DNA of 5,367 nt from Comamonadaceae bacterium. Lineage in GTDB: Bacteria; Pseudomonadota; Gammaproteobacteria; Burkholderiales; Burkholderiaceae. Made by a program: the position numbers and the translations under genes. The stretch is from positions 1-5,367 of the forward strand of contig CANNNH010000130.1 in NCBI GenBank assembly GCA_947505915.1, written 5' to 3'. Position 1 is the stretch's first letter, and every line of letters begins with the position of its first letter. The notes below the pieces were generated by a model. That model was not told the origin of the DNA. It saw only the letters and a list, made by a program, of their open reading frames with translations, and did no database searches. Below are positions 1-5,367 of this stretch, piece by piece.

Positions 1-2
1 AA

Positions 3-95
3 CTGGCCCTGCAATGGGGCGCACCCGTCAGCCCAGCCAAGGGCACGCCGGTGAGCGCTCCCACACCAAGGCCAGACGCCACGCAGGCGGTCTGA
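3..95 (+). CDS. C-terminal end of an unidentified protein (partial, cut by window start)
   Basis: Reading from base 3 gives about 30 residues, beginning LALQWGAPVSPAKG and ending in DATQAV before a TGA at 93-95. The other two forward frames are less convincing: frame 1 stops at 52-54, and frame 2 runs on into the next gene's start region. The tail is rich in Ala, Pro and Thr, as in a flexible, poorly conserved C-terminus. I do not recognise the family, and too little is present to assign a function. The stop lies 27 nt before the next + strand gene, so the two could be co-transcribed. The reading frame itself is an inference from position and composition. Confidence 0.4.
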   Translation: MALQWGAPVSPAKGTPVSAPTPRPDATQAV

Positions 96-122
96 GCGTT
101 TTACCCGATACGCCCAAGAGCA

Positions 123-890
123 ATGCCTAGGCCCCACGGTCAACCCGCAGACGTCTTGGTGCTACAGCACCTGCGCGATGATGGCCCCGGCTACCTGGGC
201 CAGTGGCTGGACGCCAAAGGCATTAGCTGGCATGTGTTCTGCGCCGACGCTGGTGAGGCTTACCCCGCATCGGTTAGCGCGTACAAAGCCATGGCGGTGC
301 TGGGTGGCGAGTGGAGCGCAAACGACGAGCGCCCGTCCCTGCGCCACGCCGAAGTGCTGATGCGCGAGGCCGACGCACTGGGCGTGCCCATCATCGGCCA
401 CTGCCTGGGCGGGCAACTCATGGCCCGCGCCTTTGGCGGCAAGGTAGAACGCGCCGCCCAGCCTGAGATTGGCTGGATGCCTCTGCAAACCACAGGCAGC
501 GCCGCGGCGCGCTACTGGTTTGGCGAAGGCGCGGTACCGGGAGGGTCGGGCAATGGAACCGGCGCCCACACCCTGTACCAATGGCACCGCGACAGCTTTG
601 TAACGCTAGCGCCGGGCGCGGAACTGATCGCCTCCTCCGCTGCCTGCGCACACCAGGCCTTTGCCATTGGCCCGCATCTGGGCATGCAGTTTCATATCGA
701 AATCACCGCAGAAAAAATCGGCCTCTGGATGGCCGAGCCGGGGGCGTCCTTCTCGCGCCTTTTAGAACGCTGGCCGGACAGCGTGCAAAGCCTGGACGCT
801 ATGGCTGCGGCCAACGAAGTCCGCTTAGCCAACAGCCATGCGCTGGCGGACCAGATTTATGGGGCTTGGCGGGGGCGGTGGCGGGGATAG
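123..890 (+). CDS. Stand-alone class I glutamine amidotransferase (GMP synthase GATase-like)
   Basis: The 255-residue protein is a single class I glutamine amidotransferase domain. The nucleophile-elbow motif GHCLGGQLMARAFGG lies at residues 92-106, with the predicted catalytic Cys at 94. The other two triad members are in GMQFHIE, at His191 and Glu193. The opening VLVLQHLRDDGPGYLG (11-26) and the EIGW motif (115-118) resemble the GMP-synthase-like GATase subfamily. In that family the domain hydrolyses glutamine to supply ammonia or acts on gamma-glutamyl compounds. No synthase domain is fused and none is adjacent, so the substrate cannot be read from the sequence. A Gly-rich stretch at about 138-149 looks like a loop insertion between YWFGE and the LYQWHRDSF segment. 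ATG 123 is the natural start because the conserved strand begins at about residue 11. Only a weak AAGAG, placed too close (116-120), precedes it, so translation may depend on the upstream gene. A hairpin terminator follows 28 nt after the stop. Confidence 0.85.
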   Translation: MPRPHGQPADVLVLQHLRDDGPGYLGQWLDAKGISWHVFCADAGEAYPASVSAYKAMAVLGGEWSANDERPSLRHAEVLMREADALGVPIIGHCLGGQLMARAFGGKVERAAQPEIGWMPLQTTGSAAARYWFGEGAVPGGSGNGTGAHTLYQWHRDSFVTLAPGAELIASSAACAHQAFAIGPHLGMQFHIEITAEKIGLWMAEPGASFSRLLERWPDSVQSLDAMAAANEVRLANSHALADQIYGAWRGRWRG

Positions 891-918
891 ATGGGGAGAA
901 TGTAAGTTCCAAAACGTA

Positions 919-942
919 GAAAAGGGCCGAAAGGCCCTTTTC
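919..942. terminator. Bidirectional intrinsic terminator between the amidotransferase gene and tRNA-Ser
   Basis: A perfect 10-bp stem (919-928 pairing with 933-942) closes a GAAA tetraloop (929-932). The core is GGGCC/GGCCC, flanked by A4 on the left and T4 on the right, so each strand reads a GC stem followed by a T-tract (TTTTCTAT on +, TTTTCTACGTTTT on -). It lies 28 nt after the amidotransferase stop and 12 nt after the tRNA 3' end, exactly between the converging units. Serving both directions is inferred from this symmetry and position. Confidence 0.9.
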
Positions 943-954
943 TATATCACTCAC

Positions 955-1044
955 TGGCGGAGAAGGCGGGATTCGAACCCGCGGAGGGTTTTACCCCTCG
1001 CACGCTTTCCAGGCGTGTGACTTAAACCGCTCATCCACCTCTCC
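955..1044 (-). tRNA. tRNA-Ser (anticodon GGA), CCA encoded
   Basis: This is a complete class II tRNA on the - strand. The acceptor stem pairs GGAGAGG (1044-1038) with CTTCTCC (965-959), with one G-T wobble. The discriminator is G958 and the CCA is genomically encoded at 957-955. The anticodon stem CACGC/GCGTG encloses the loop CTGGAAA (1012-1006), so the anticodon is GGA (1010-1008), which decodes UCC and UCU. The long variable arm expected of serine tRNAs is present as GAGGG/CCCTC (999-995 and 988-984) around GTAAAA. The T arm is GCGGG/CCCGC with loop TTCGAAT. The gene begins only 13 nt after the holC stop, with no clear promoter in the gap. It is therefore either processed from the pepA-holC transcript or driven from inside holC. 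No integrase gene or duplicated tRNA end is visible. Confidence 0.97.
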
Positions 1045-1057
1045 AGAACCACCAAGT

Positions 1058-1513
1058 TTAACCCGAGTCAGCAGCCTTGCCCGCAGTACGTTTGCGCACA
1101 TCGTGGTTGACCAGTTCAAAGCCGCGTTGCTTATAGCTTTTCCAGCGCTCGCGGGCGTCTTGGATGGCTTGTTCGTCGCTAGAAACCAACTCGATCATGC
1201 GCTCGCGCTTGTGCGGGTCGTCCGGTAATTGGTCGGTCATATTGATCAGCACGGCCTGCTGCGCCAGGTCCGTGGGCACCTGCGCTGCCAGCAACACCGG
1301 GCTGCGGTGTGCCAGCGCAGCCGGGGCATCGGCCATGGCGTGCGGGGTGAAACCGGCGGCCTCATCAGCCCACAGCGCGGCATCCATGCGCCGCAGCATG
1401 GCAGTATCGCCCAGAATTAGCGCTTGCGCGCCGCTGGCCAGCACTTTGCGCACCAGGCGGCAGCAATAAGCCACCCGGTCCTCGATACCGATATGGAAAG
1501 CGACTTGCGTCAC
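1058..1513 (-). CDS. holC: DNA polymerase III subunit chi
   Basis: The 151-residue protein matches the chi subunit, which binds psi in the clamp-loader complex and contacts the SSB C-terminus, linking the replicase to SSB-coated template. Recognisable segments are TQVAFHIG (2-9), RRMDAALWADEAAGFTPH (41-58; E. coli HolC has a similar LDEALW...FVPH), the strand LINMTDQLP (89-97), and ERMIELVS with ARERWKSYKQRGFELVNHD (104-138) in the last helices. Length fits E. coli chi (about 147 aa). I chose GTG at 1513-1511. The frame stays open upstream to an ATG at 1627, but those 38 residues lie inside pepA and precede the conserved N-terminus. The GTG overlaps the pepA TGA as GTGA. No good Shine-Dalgarno precedes it, so coupled translation from pepA is likely. 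E. coli has the same pepA-holC order, but there valS follows; here a tRNA-Ser follows. Confidence 0.92.
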   Translation of the reverse strand: MTQVAFHIGIEDRVAYCCRLVRKVLASGAQALILGDTAMLRRMDAALWADEAAGFTPHAMADAPAALAHRSPVLLAAQVPTDLAQQAVLINMTDQLPDDPHKRERMIELVSSDEQAIQDARERWKSYKQRGFELVNHDVRKRTAGKAADSG

Positions 1514-2955
1514 TTCGCTTGCGCAGGCCCCAGCAGGTACTCCACCAGCAGGCCCACTGGCCGGCCGGTAGCGCCTTTTTGCGTACCGCCCTTCCAGGCG
1601 CTGCCCGCAATGTCCAAATGCCCCCAAGGGAACTTTTCGGTAAAGCGTTGCAAAAACTTAGCCGCCGTCACCGCCCCGGCAGCGCGCCCGGCGATGTTGG
1701 CGACATCGGCGAAGTTGGTCTTAAGGCCTTCGGCGTAATCTTCATCCAAAGGCATGCGCCAGCACAGGTCTTGCGCCCGGTCGCCGGCGCTGGCCAAGGC
1801 CTGGGCTAGGTCTTCGTGGTCCGAGAACATACCGGTACGCACCGCGCCCAGGGCAACCACGCAGGCGCCGGTCAGCGTGGCGATGTCCACCACCGCCGTA
1901 GGCTTGAAGCGTTCGGCGTAGGTCAGCGCGTCGCACAAAATCAGGCGGCCTTCGGCGTCGGTGTTGAGGATTTCAATGGTTTGGCCGCTCATGCTGGTCA
2001 CCACATCGCCGGGTTTGACGGCTTTACCGTTAATCAGGTTCTCGCAGGACGGGATCAGGCCCACCACGTTGATGGCCGGTTTGAGCAGCGATAAGGCCTT
2101 GAAAGTGCCCAACACACTGGCTGCGCCGCACATATCGAACTTCATCTCGTCCATTTCGGACGCGGGCTTGATCGAGATGCCGCCGCTGTCAAAGGTAATC
2201 CCTTTGCCCACAATCACCGCCGGGGCTTTGGCTTTGGCCGCGCCCTCGTAGCGCAGCACGATAAAGCGCAAAGGCTGGTCCGAACCCTGGGCCACGGCCA
2301 TAAATGAGCCCATGCCCAACTTGGCCACTTCGCGCGGCCCGAGCACGGTGCAGCTAATTTTGGGGTGCTTGGCCAGGGCCTGGGCGGCACCGGCCAAATC
2401 GGTGGGGGTGGCCAGGTTGGCCGGGCGATTGGCCCATTCTTTGGCCAGTTCTACCCCGGCGACCACGGCCACGGTCCGGTCAAACACGGCTTTGACCTCG
2501 GCCAGCTTGGGCACTGCGATCAGGGCTTTTTGCAGGCTGCGCGGCTGCGGCTTGGATTTGCTGGTGGTATAGACATAGGTGGCATCGGCCACCGCAAGCA
2601 CGGCGGCGCGCACCGCGTCCGCGCTGGCTGCTCCGGCAAAACACACCACCAGGCGCTTAAGACTGGCCGATTTACCCAGGCCCAGGGCCGCTTGCAAGGC
2701 GTTTTTAACCTGGCGGGCTTTGCCCTCACCGGCGCTGGCCAGCACCACGCGCACGGCAGCGCACTGGCTGGGGCGGTACAAGGCCAGGCATTTGCCCACG
2801 CCGGTTTCCAGGTCACCCGACTTGAGGGCGCCGCCCACCAACTGGGATACCTCGTCTTTTGCCGGTTTAAAGTCTTTAGGCACCAGCACCACCAGCAAGT
2901 CACACTTCTCGGCTGCGGCGGCAGCCATTTCCAAGGCTTTGATTTCAAAGTTCAT
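1510..2955 (-). CDS. pepA: Leucyl aminopeptidase, M17 family (cytosol aminopeptidase)
   Basis: This 481-residue metallopeptidase removes N-terminal residues, preferring Leu, from peptides in the cytoplasm. An N-terminal macrodomain-like region (about 1-165) precedes the catalytic domain (about 170-475). The M17 signature NTDAEGRL is at 331-338. By alignment with E. coli PepA, the two-metal site is Lys251, Asp256, Asp274, Asp333 and Glu335, with catalytic Lys263 and Arg337; all are present, so it should be active. The C-terminus has the typical ATGRPVGLLVEYLL (462-475). It is slightly shorter than the roughly 500-residue E. coli enzyme. The start is ATG 2955, with the Shine-Dalgarno AAAGGG (2967-2962) six nt upstream. 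The gene is first in a leftward pepA-holC-tRNA-Ser group and diverges from lptF. E. coli PepA also binds DNA as a cofactor of Xer recombination and a regulator of carAB; whether this protein does so cannot be told here. Confidence 0.97.
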   Translation of the reverse strand: MNFEIKALEMAAAAAEKCDLLVVLVPKDFKPAKDEVSQLVGGALKSGDLETGVGKCLALYRPSQCAAVRVVLASAGEGKARQVKNALQAALGLGKSASLKRLVVCFAGAASADAVRAAVLAVADATYVYTTSKSKPQPRSLQKALIAVPKLAEVKAVFDRTVAVVAGVELAKEWANRPANLATPTDLAGAAQALAKHPKISCTVLGPREVAKLGMGSFMAVAQGSDQPLRFIVLRYEGAAKAKAPAVIVGKGITFDSGGISIKPASEMDEMKFDMCGAASVLGTFKALSLLKPAINVVGLIPSCENLINGKAVKPGDVVTSMSGQTIEILNTDAEGRLILCDALTYAERFKPTAVVDIATLTGACVVALGAVRTGMFSDHEDLAQALASAGDRAQDLCWRMPLDEDYAEGLKTNFADVANIAGRAAGAVTAAKFLQRFTEKFPWGHLDIAGSAWKGGTQKGATGRPVGLLVEYLLGPAQAK

Positions 2956-2978
2956 AATTGGCCCTTTCTACGGCGTCC
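2956..2978. promoter_or_regulatory. 23-bp divergent gap between pepA and lptF starts, with the pepA ribosome binding site
   Basis: Only 23 bp separate the two start codons. On the - strand the gap carries AAAGGG (2967-2962), six nt before the pepA ATG. On the + strand the same bases read as pyrimidines (CCCTTTCT), so lptF has no Shine-Dalgarno of its own. The gap is too short for even one complete sigma-70 promoter, so promoter elements must extend into the opposite gene. I see CATAAT (2953-2958, +) as a possible -10 for lptF, but its only -35 candidate, TTTCCA (2928-2933), is 19 bp away and weak. Confidence 0.55.
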
Positions 2979-4079
2979 ATGTTATTCCATTCCTCCATCC
3001 GCAAGGAACTCGCGCGCACCTTTGGTGCCACCTTGGTAATTCTGATTACCGTGGTAATGACCACGACCGTGATCCGGACACTGGGCGAGGCCACCCGTGG
3101 CATGTTTAACCCCACGGATGTGATGATGATCATGGGTTACTCGGTGCTGTCCCAAATGCCCGCGATTTTGTCTTTCAGCCTGTTTTTAGCCATTGTGAGC
3201 GTGCTGACCCGTATGTACCGCGACAGCGAAATGGTAATTTGGCTGTGCAGCGGCCGGGGTCTGACCTCGCTGGTCCGCCCGCTTTTGCGCTTTGCCTGGC
3301 CGATTTTTGTGCTGATTCTGGTCCTGGCCTTGCTGGTCTTGCCTTGGGCTTTCAGCCAGATTGAAGACTTGCGCGACCAATACCAAAAGCGCAGCGATGT
3401 CTCCCGGGTAGAGCCCGGGCAGTTCCAGGAGTCGGCCAACGGCGATAAGGTGTTTTTTATCGACAAAGACAGCTCTAACAAAGAGCAAGGTATCAATGTG
3501 TTTATGGTCACCCGCGAGCGCGGTCTGGAAACCGTCACTTCCGCCGACCGGGGCACGGTAGAGGTCGATGACGGACAAAAGCGCCTGGTGCTGGAAAACG
3601 GGCAGCGCGTGGAAATCGCCATGGATACCGGCCAAAGCAGTTTCAGCACTTTTGAGCGTTACACCATCAAGCTGGGCTTTGACGCGCCCAGCACCCGCAA
3701 TTTCGTACCCGCCTCGACCCTGGCCACCACCGATCTTCTAGCCTCGCCCTTGCCTGCGCACCAGGGTGAACTGGTCTGGCGCGTGGGGTTTTTTCTGGCG
3801 GCGGTCAATGTGATTTTTCTGGGGCTGGCGGTCTCAGGCTTTAACCCGCGTGTCGGGCGGGCCAGCAACCTGGTGTTTGCCTTCATGACCTACCTGGTGT
3901 ATTTCAATCTGCTGGCCCTGGGGAAAAACTGGGTGGAAACCGGGCAGATGTCCGCAGCGCAGCTTTTGCTATACCTCCATGGTGGGGTGTTTGCGCTGAG
4001 TCTTGTGTGGCTGACGGTACGGCACAACCATTGGGCTTTGCGCCTTCCCGCAGGCTGGCGCAAGGGAGTGCGCCCGTGA
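2979..4079 (+). CDS. lptF: LPS export ABC transporter permease LptF
   Basis: LptF (366 aa) is one of two inner-membrane subunits of LptB2FG, which uses ATP hydrolysis by LptB to extract LPS and pass it to LptC. Six membrane segments are predicted at about 16-35, 55-78, 103-124, 270-288, 297-315 and 326-346. The large loop at about 125-265 is the periplasmic beta-jellyroll. PGQFQESANGDKVFFI (146-161) aligns with the E. coli LptF segment containing GQFQQATNG, and NPRVGR (289-294) is the conserved turn after TM4. The coupling-helix region holds RMYRDSEMVIW (78-88). I chose ATG 2979. The frame opens upstream at a TTG (2958), but related betaproteobacterial proteins begin at the MLFHSSIRKEL equivalent. 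No Shine-Dalgarno is visible, so a very short leader or leaderless mRNA is possible. Its last bases overlap the lptG start. Confidence 0.95.
   Translation: MLFHSSIRKELARTFGATLVILITVVMTTTVIRTLGEATRGMFNPTDVMMIMGYSVLSQMPAILSFSLFLAIVSVLTRMYRDSEMVIWLCSGRGLTSLVRPLLRFAWPIFVLILVLALLVLPWAFSQIEDLRDQYQKRSDVSRVEPGQFQESANGDKVFFIDKDSSNKEQGINVFMVTRERGLETVTSADRGTVEVDDGQKRLVLENGQRVEIAMDTGQSSFSTFERYTIKLGFDAPSTRNFVPASTLATTDLLASPLPAHQGELVWRVGFFLAAVNVIFLGLAVSGFNPRVGRASNLVFAFMTYLVYFNLLALGKNWVETGQMSAAQLLLYLHGGVFALSLVWLTVRHNHWALRLPAGWRKGVRP
4062..4068 (+). promoter_or_regulatory. Ribosome binding site fixing the lptG GTG start
   Basis: AAGGGAG sits inside the end of lptF, seven nt before the GTG at 4076. It supports that GTG over the in-frame ATG at 4007, which would add 23 residues encoded within lptF ahead of the conserved N-terminus. 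Confidence 0.75.
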
Positions 4080-5182
4080 GAACCCTGCGCAAATTGCTTT
4101 ACGTCGAGGTGCTGGCTGCGGTAGCCCTGGTCATTTTTGCCTTTAGTGCCTTATTTTTGTTCTTTGACCTGAGCGATGAGCTCAATGCCATACAAAGCAA
4201 TCAGACGCTGGGCTACACCCTGAGCAAAGCGCTGGTCTATGTCGCCTTGATGATCCCCAGCCATTTGTACGAGCTGATGCCGATTGCGGTACTGATCGGC
4301 ACTATTTTTGTGATGGCGCGGCTCGCGCAAAGCTCGGAATTCACGATTTTGCGCACCAGTGGGCTGGGGCCCTGGCAGGCCCTGCGCGCGCTGATGCTGC
4401 TGGGCCTGGGTTTTGTCAGCCTGACGTTTGCCTTGGGCGACTACCTGGCGCCGCTGGCCGATAAAACCGCCCAGGCTATCAAAGCCCAGGCGCTGGGCCA
4501 GATATCCCTGGGCCGCACCGGTGCCTGGATCAAAGACAAGCAGCCCTACAGCAGCTTTTCAGTGAACGTGGGCGCGCTGGAGGGCACTACCGGCATGAAG
4601 GGCATCCGCATTTTTGAACTGGACAACAAGGGCCACATCGTCTCGGTGATGCAAGCCAGCGCTGGCGAATTCGGCCCCGGACAGTCCTGGTCTTTGCTCG
4701 ATGTGACGCGCACCGAATACATGAATATGGGCACGCCCCAGGCGCAGGCCAGCACCACGCGGCATGCGCAGCTGAGCTGGCTTAACCATATCAGCGCCGA
4801 CATGGTGGCCTCGGCCCTGCTGCGCCCGGACCGCATGGGCACGCTTGAATTGTTTCAGTACGTGAGCCACCTCAATGCCAACGGGCAGTCGGCGCAAAAA
4901 TACGAAATTCAGTTTTGGAAGAAAGTGTTTTACCCCTTGAGCTGCCTGGTCATGGTGATGCTGGCCCTGCCCTTTGCCTATTTGCACTTCCGCAGCAGCG
5001 GAACCACGCCCATGGTGTTTGTTGGCGTGATGGCCGGTATCAGCTTTGTGCTGCTCAACAACCTGGTGGGCGATCTGGGCTATCTGCAAGGCTGGCAAGC
5101 CTGGTTTACCGCCGCCCTGCCCGGCCTGATTTATTCCTTTATTTCCCTCGCAGCCTTTGCTTGGTTGGTAGCACGCCAATGA
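4076..5182 (+). CDS. lptG: LPS export ABC transporter permease LptG
   Basis: LptG (368 aa) pairs with LptF and two LptB ATPases to lift LPS from the inner membrane into the Lpt bridge. Membrane segments are predicted at about 12-31, 50-80, 101-121, 286-303, 312-330 and 345-365. The periplasmic jellyroll spans about 130-275. Family landmarks are YELMPIAVLIG (65-75), LAQSSEFTILRTSG (83-96, the cytoplasmic coupling region; E. coli has LAQRSELVVMQASG), GDYLAPLAD (121-129) and YEIQFWKKVFYPLSCLVMVMLALPFAY (276-302), which matches the conserved segment entering TM4. Translation starts at GTG 4076, supported by a Shine-Dalgarno at 4062-4068. The GTG overlaps the lptF stop as GTGA, consistent with equal production of the two partners. 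Its own stop overlaps the next ATG. lptB, lptC and lptA are not in the window; in many proteobacteria they lie elsewhere. Confidence 0.96.
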   Translation: MRTLRKLLYVEVLAAVALVIFAFSALFLFFDLSDELNAIQSNQTLGYTLSKALVYVALMIPSHLYELMPIAVLIGTIFVMARLAQSSEFTILRTSGLGPWQALRALMLLGLGFVSLTFALGDYLAPLADKTAQAIKAQALGQISLGRTGAWIKDKQPYSSFSVNVGALEGTTGMKGIRIFELDNKGHIVSVMQASAGEFGPGQSWSLLDVTRTEYMNMGTPQAQASTTRHAQLSWLNHISADMVASALLRPDRMGTLELFQYVSHLNANGQSAQKYEIQFWKKVFYPLSCLVMVMLALPFAYLHFRSSGTTPMVFVGVMAGISFVLLNNLVGDLGYLQGWQAWFTAALPGLIYSFISLAAFAWLVARQ

Positions 5183-5367
5183 ACTCTTCAGTCCAGCGCG
5201 CTGACCGCGCCATCGTCTTGTTCGCCCACGGCTCGCGCGACCCACAGTGGCACCGCCCGATTCAGGCCGTGGCCGATGCCATCGCCTTACGCGCGCCGGC
5301 GACGCCAGTGGCTTGTGCTTATTTGGAGTTGAGCGCGCCCGATTTGCACACCGTGTGCTACCGTCTT
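5179..5367 (+). CDS. Sirohydrochlorin chelatase, CbiX-type (partial, N-terminal 63 codons)
   Basis: The frame opens at ATG 5179 and stays open to the window end, giving 63 residues. AIVLFAHGSRDPQW (11-24) is the hallmark N-terminus of the small CbiX/SirB class II chelatases, with His17 the predicted metal-binding and catalytic histidine. The later AYLELSAPDL (47-56) matches the conserved AYLE...P segment. These enzymes insert Fe2+ or Co2+ into sirohydrochlorin for siroheme or cobalamin. Siroheme is the cofactor of sulfite and nitrite reductases. The metal cannot be judged from this fragment. A short CbiX of about 120-130 aa would extend roughly 190 bases past the edge, but a longer two-domain form cannot be excluded. 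The ATG overlaps the lptG stop as ATGA, and no strong Shine-Dalgarno is visible, so translation is probably coupled to lptG. Confidence 0.85.
   Translation, partial: MNSSVQRADRAIVLFAHGSRDPQWHRPIQAVADAIALRAPATPVACAYLELSAPDLHTVCYRL

Noticed and set aside
581..919. 112-codon + strand frame overlapping the amidotransferase
   Set aside because: It is a second frame within a gene whose conserved motifs, including the catalytic His and Glu, are in the other frame. It shows no recognisable family of its own.
955..1044. tRNA-Ser as an integration site for a mobile element
   Set aside because: No integrase, no repeated tRNA 3' end and no foreign-looking genes are present on either side. The flanking genes are housekeeping.
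1514..1627. 38-residue N-terminal extension of holC from ATG 1627
   Set aside because: It lies wholly inside pepA, is Gly/Arg/Ala-rich in the manner of an off-frame read, and precedes the conserved chi N-terminus that starts at GTG 1513.
2365..3039. 224-codon + strand frame antisense to pepA
   Set aside because: Its composition is low-complexity Gly/His/Gln/Ala, typical of the complement of GC-rich coding DNA. It lies opposite a fully conserved M17 peptidase, and I recognise no motif in it.
3403..3419. CCCGGG-TAGAG-CCCGGG hairpin inside lptF
   Set aside because: The 6-bp stem lies mid-gene, encodes the ordinary SRVEPG stretch, and has no T-tract. CCCGGG is self-complementary, so such pairs arise easily in GC-rich DNA. 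It is not a terminator.
4007..4075. 23-residue N-terminal extension of lptG from ATG 4007
   Set aside because: It lies inside lptF. The Shine-Dalgarno at 4062-4068 and the GTGA overlap point to GTG 4076, where the LptG-like N-terminus begins.
4559..5245. 228-codon - strand frame antisense to lptG and the start of the chelatase gene
   Set aside because: It is rich in His, Gln, Arg and Gly with no family motif, and both overlapped + strand genes are clearly recognised. It is the mirror of GC-rich codons.

Overview
This window looks like an ordinary piece of a betaproteobacterial chromosome, most likely Burkholderiales and probably Comamonadaceae. The evidence is the G+C-rich codon use, the LptF N-terminus, and the conserved arrangement of lptF-lptG divergent from pepA-holC. 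The placement is inferred from remembered protein sequences, not from a search.

Layout, left to right. Positions 3-95 hold the tail of an unidentified + strand gene cut by the window edge. A stand-alone class I glutamine amidotransferase follows (123-890, +) and runs into a perfect 10-bp GAAA-loop hairpin (919-942). This hairpin has a T-tract on both sides and can terminate transcription from both directions. On the - strand, reading leftwards from 2955, are pepA (M17 leucyl aminopeptidase), holC (DNA polymerase III chi subunit) and a class II tRNA-Ser(GGA) with its CCA end encoded. These three are packed so tightly that they may share a transcript ending at that hairpin. On the + strand, reading rightwards from 2979, are lptF, lptG and the first 63 codons of a CbiX-type sirohydrochlorin chelatase, which runs off the window.

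Function. LptF and LptG are the two membrane subunits of the LptB2FG ABC transporter, which extracts lipopolysaccharide from the inner membrane and passes it to LptC and the periplasmic bridge. The chelatase would act in siroheme or cobalamin synthesis. PepA recycles peptides, and HolC links the polymerase clamp loader to SSB.

The pepA and lptF start codons are only 23 bp apart, so each gene's promoter must lie largely inside the other gene. Three junctions (pepA/holC, lptF/lptG, lptG/chelatase) are four-base stop/start overlaps (GTGA, GTGA, ATGA), which suggests translational coupling.

I see no mobile element, CRISPR array, phage gene, attachment site or toxin-antitoxin pair, and no sign of a new biological system. 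There is no gene-free stretch above 300 bases. The points most worth a second look are regulatory: the very short divergent region, a possible 11-codon leader ORF ahead of pepA, and the tRNA gene 13 nt behind holC.
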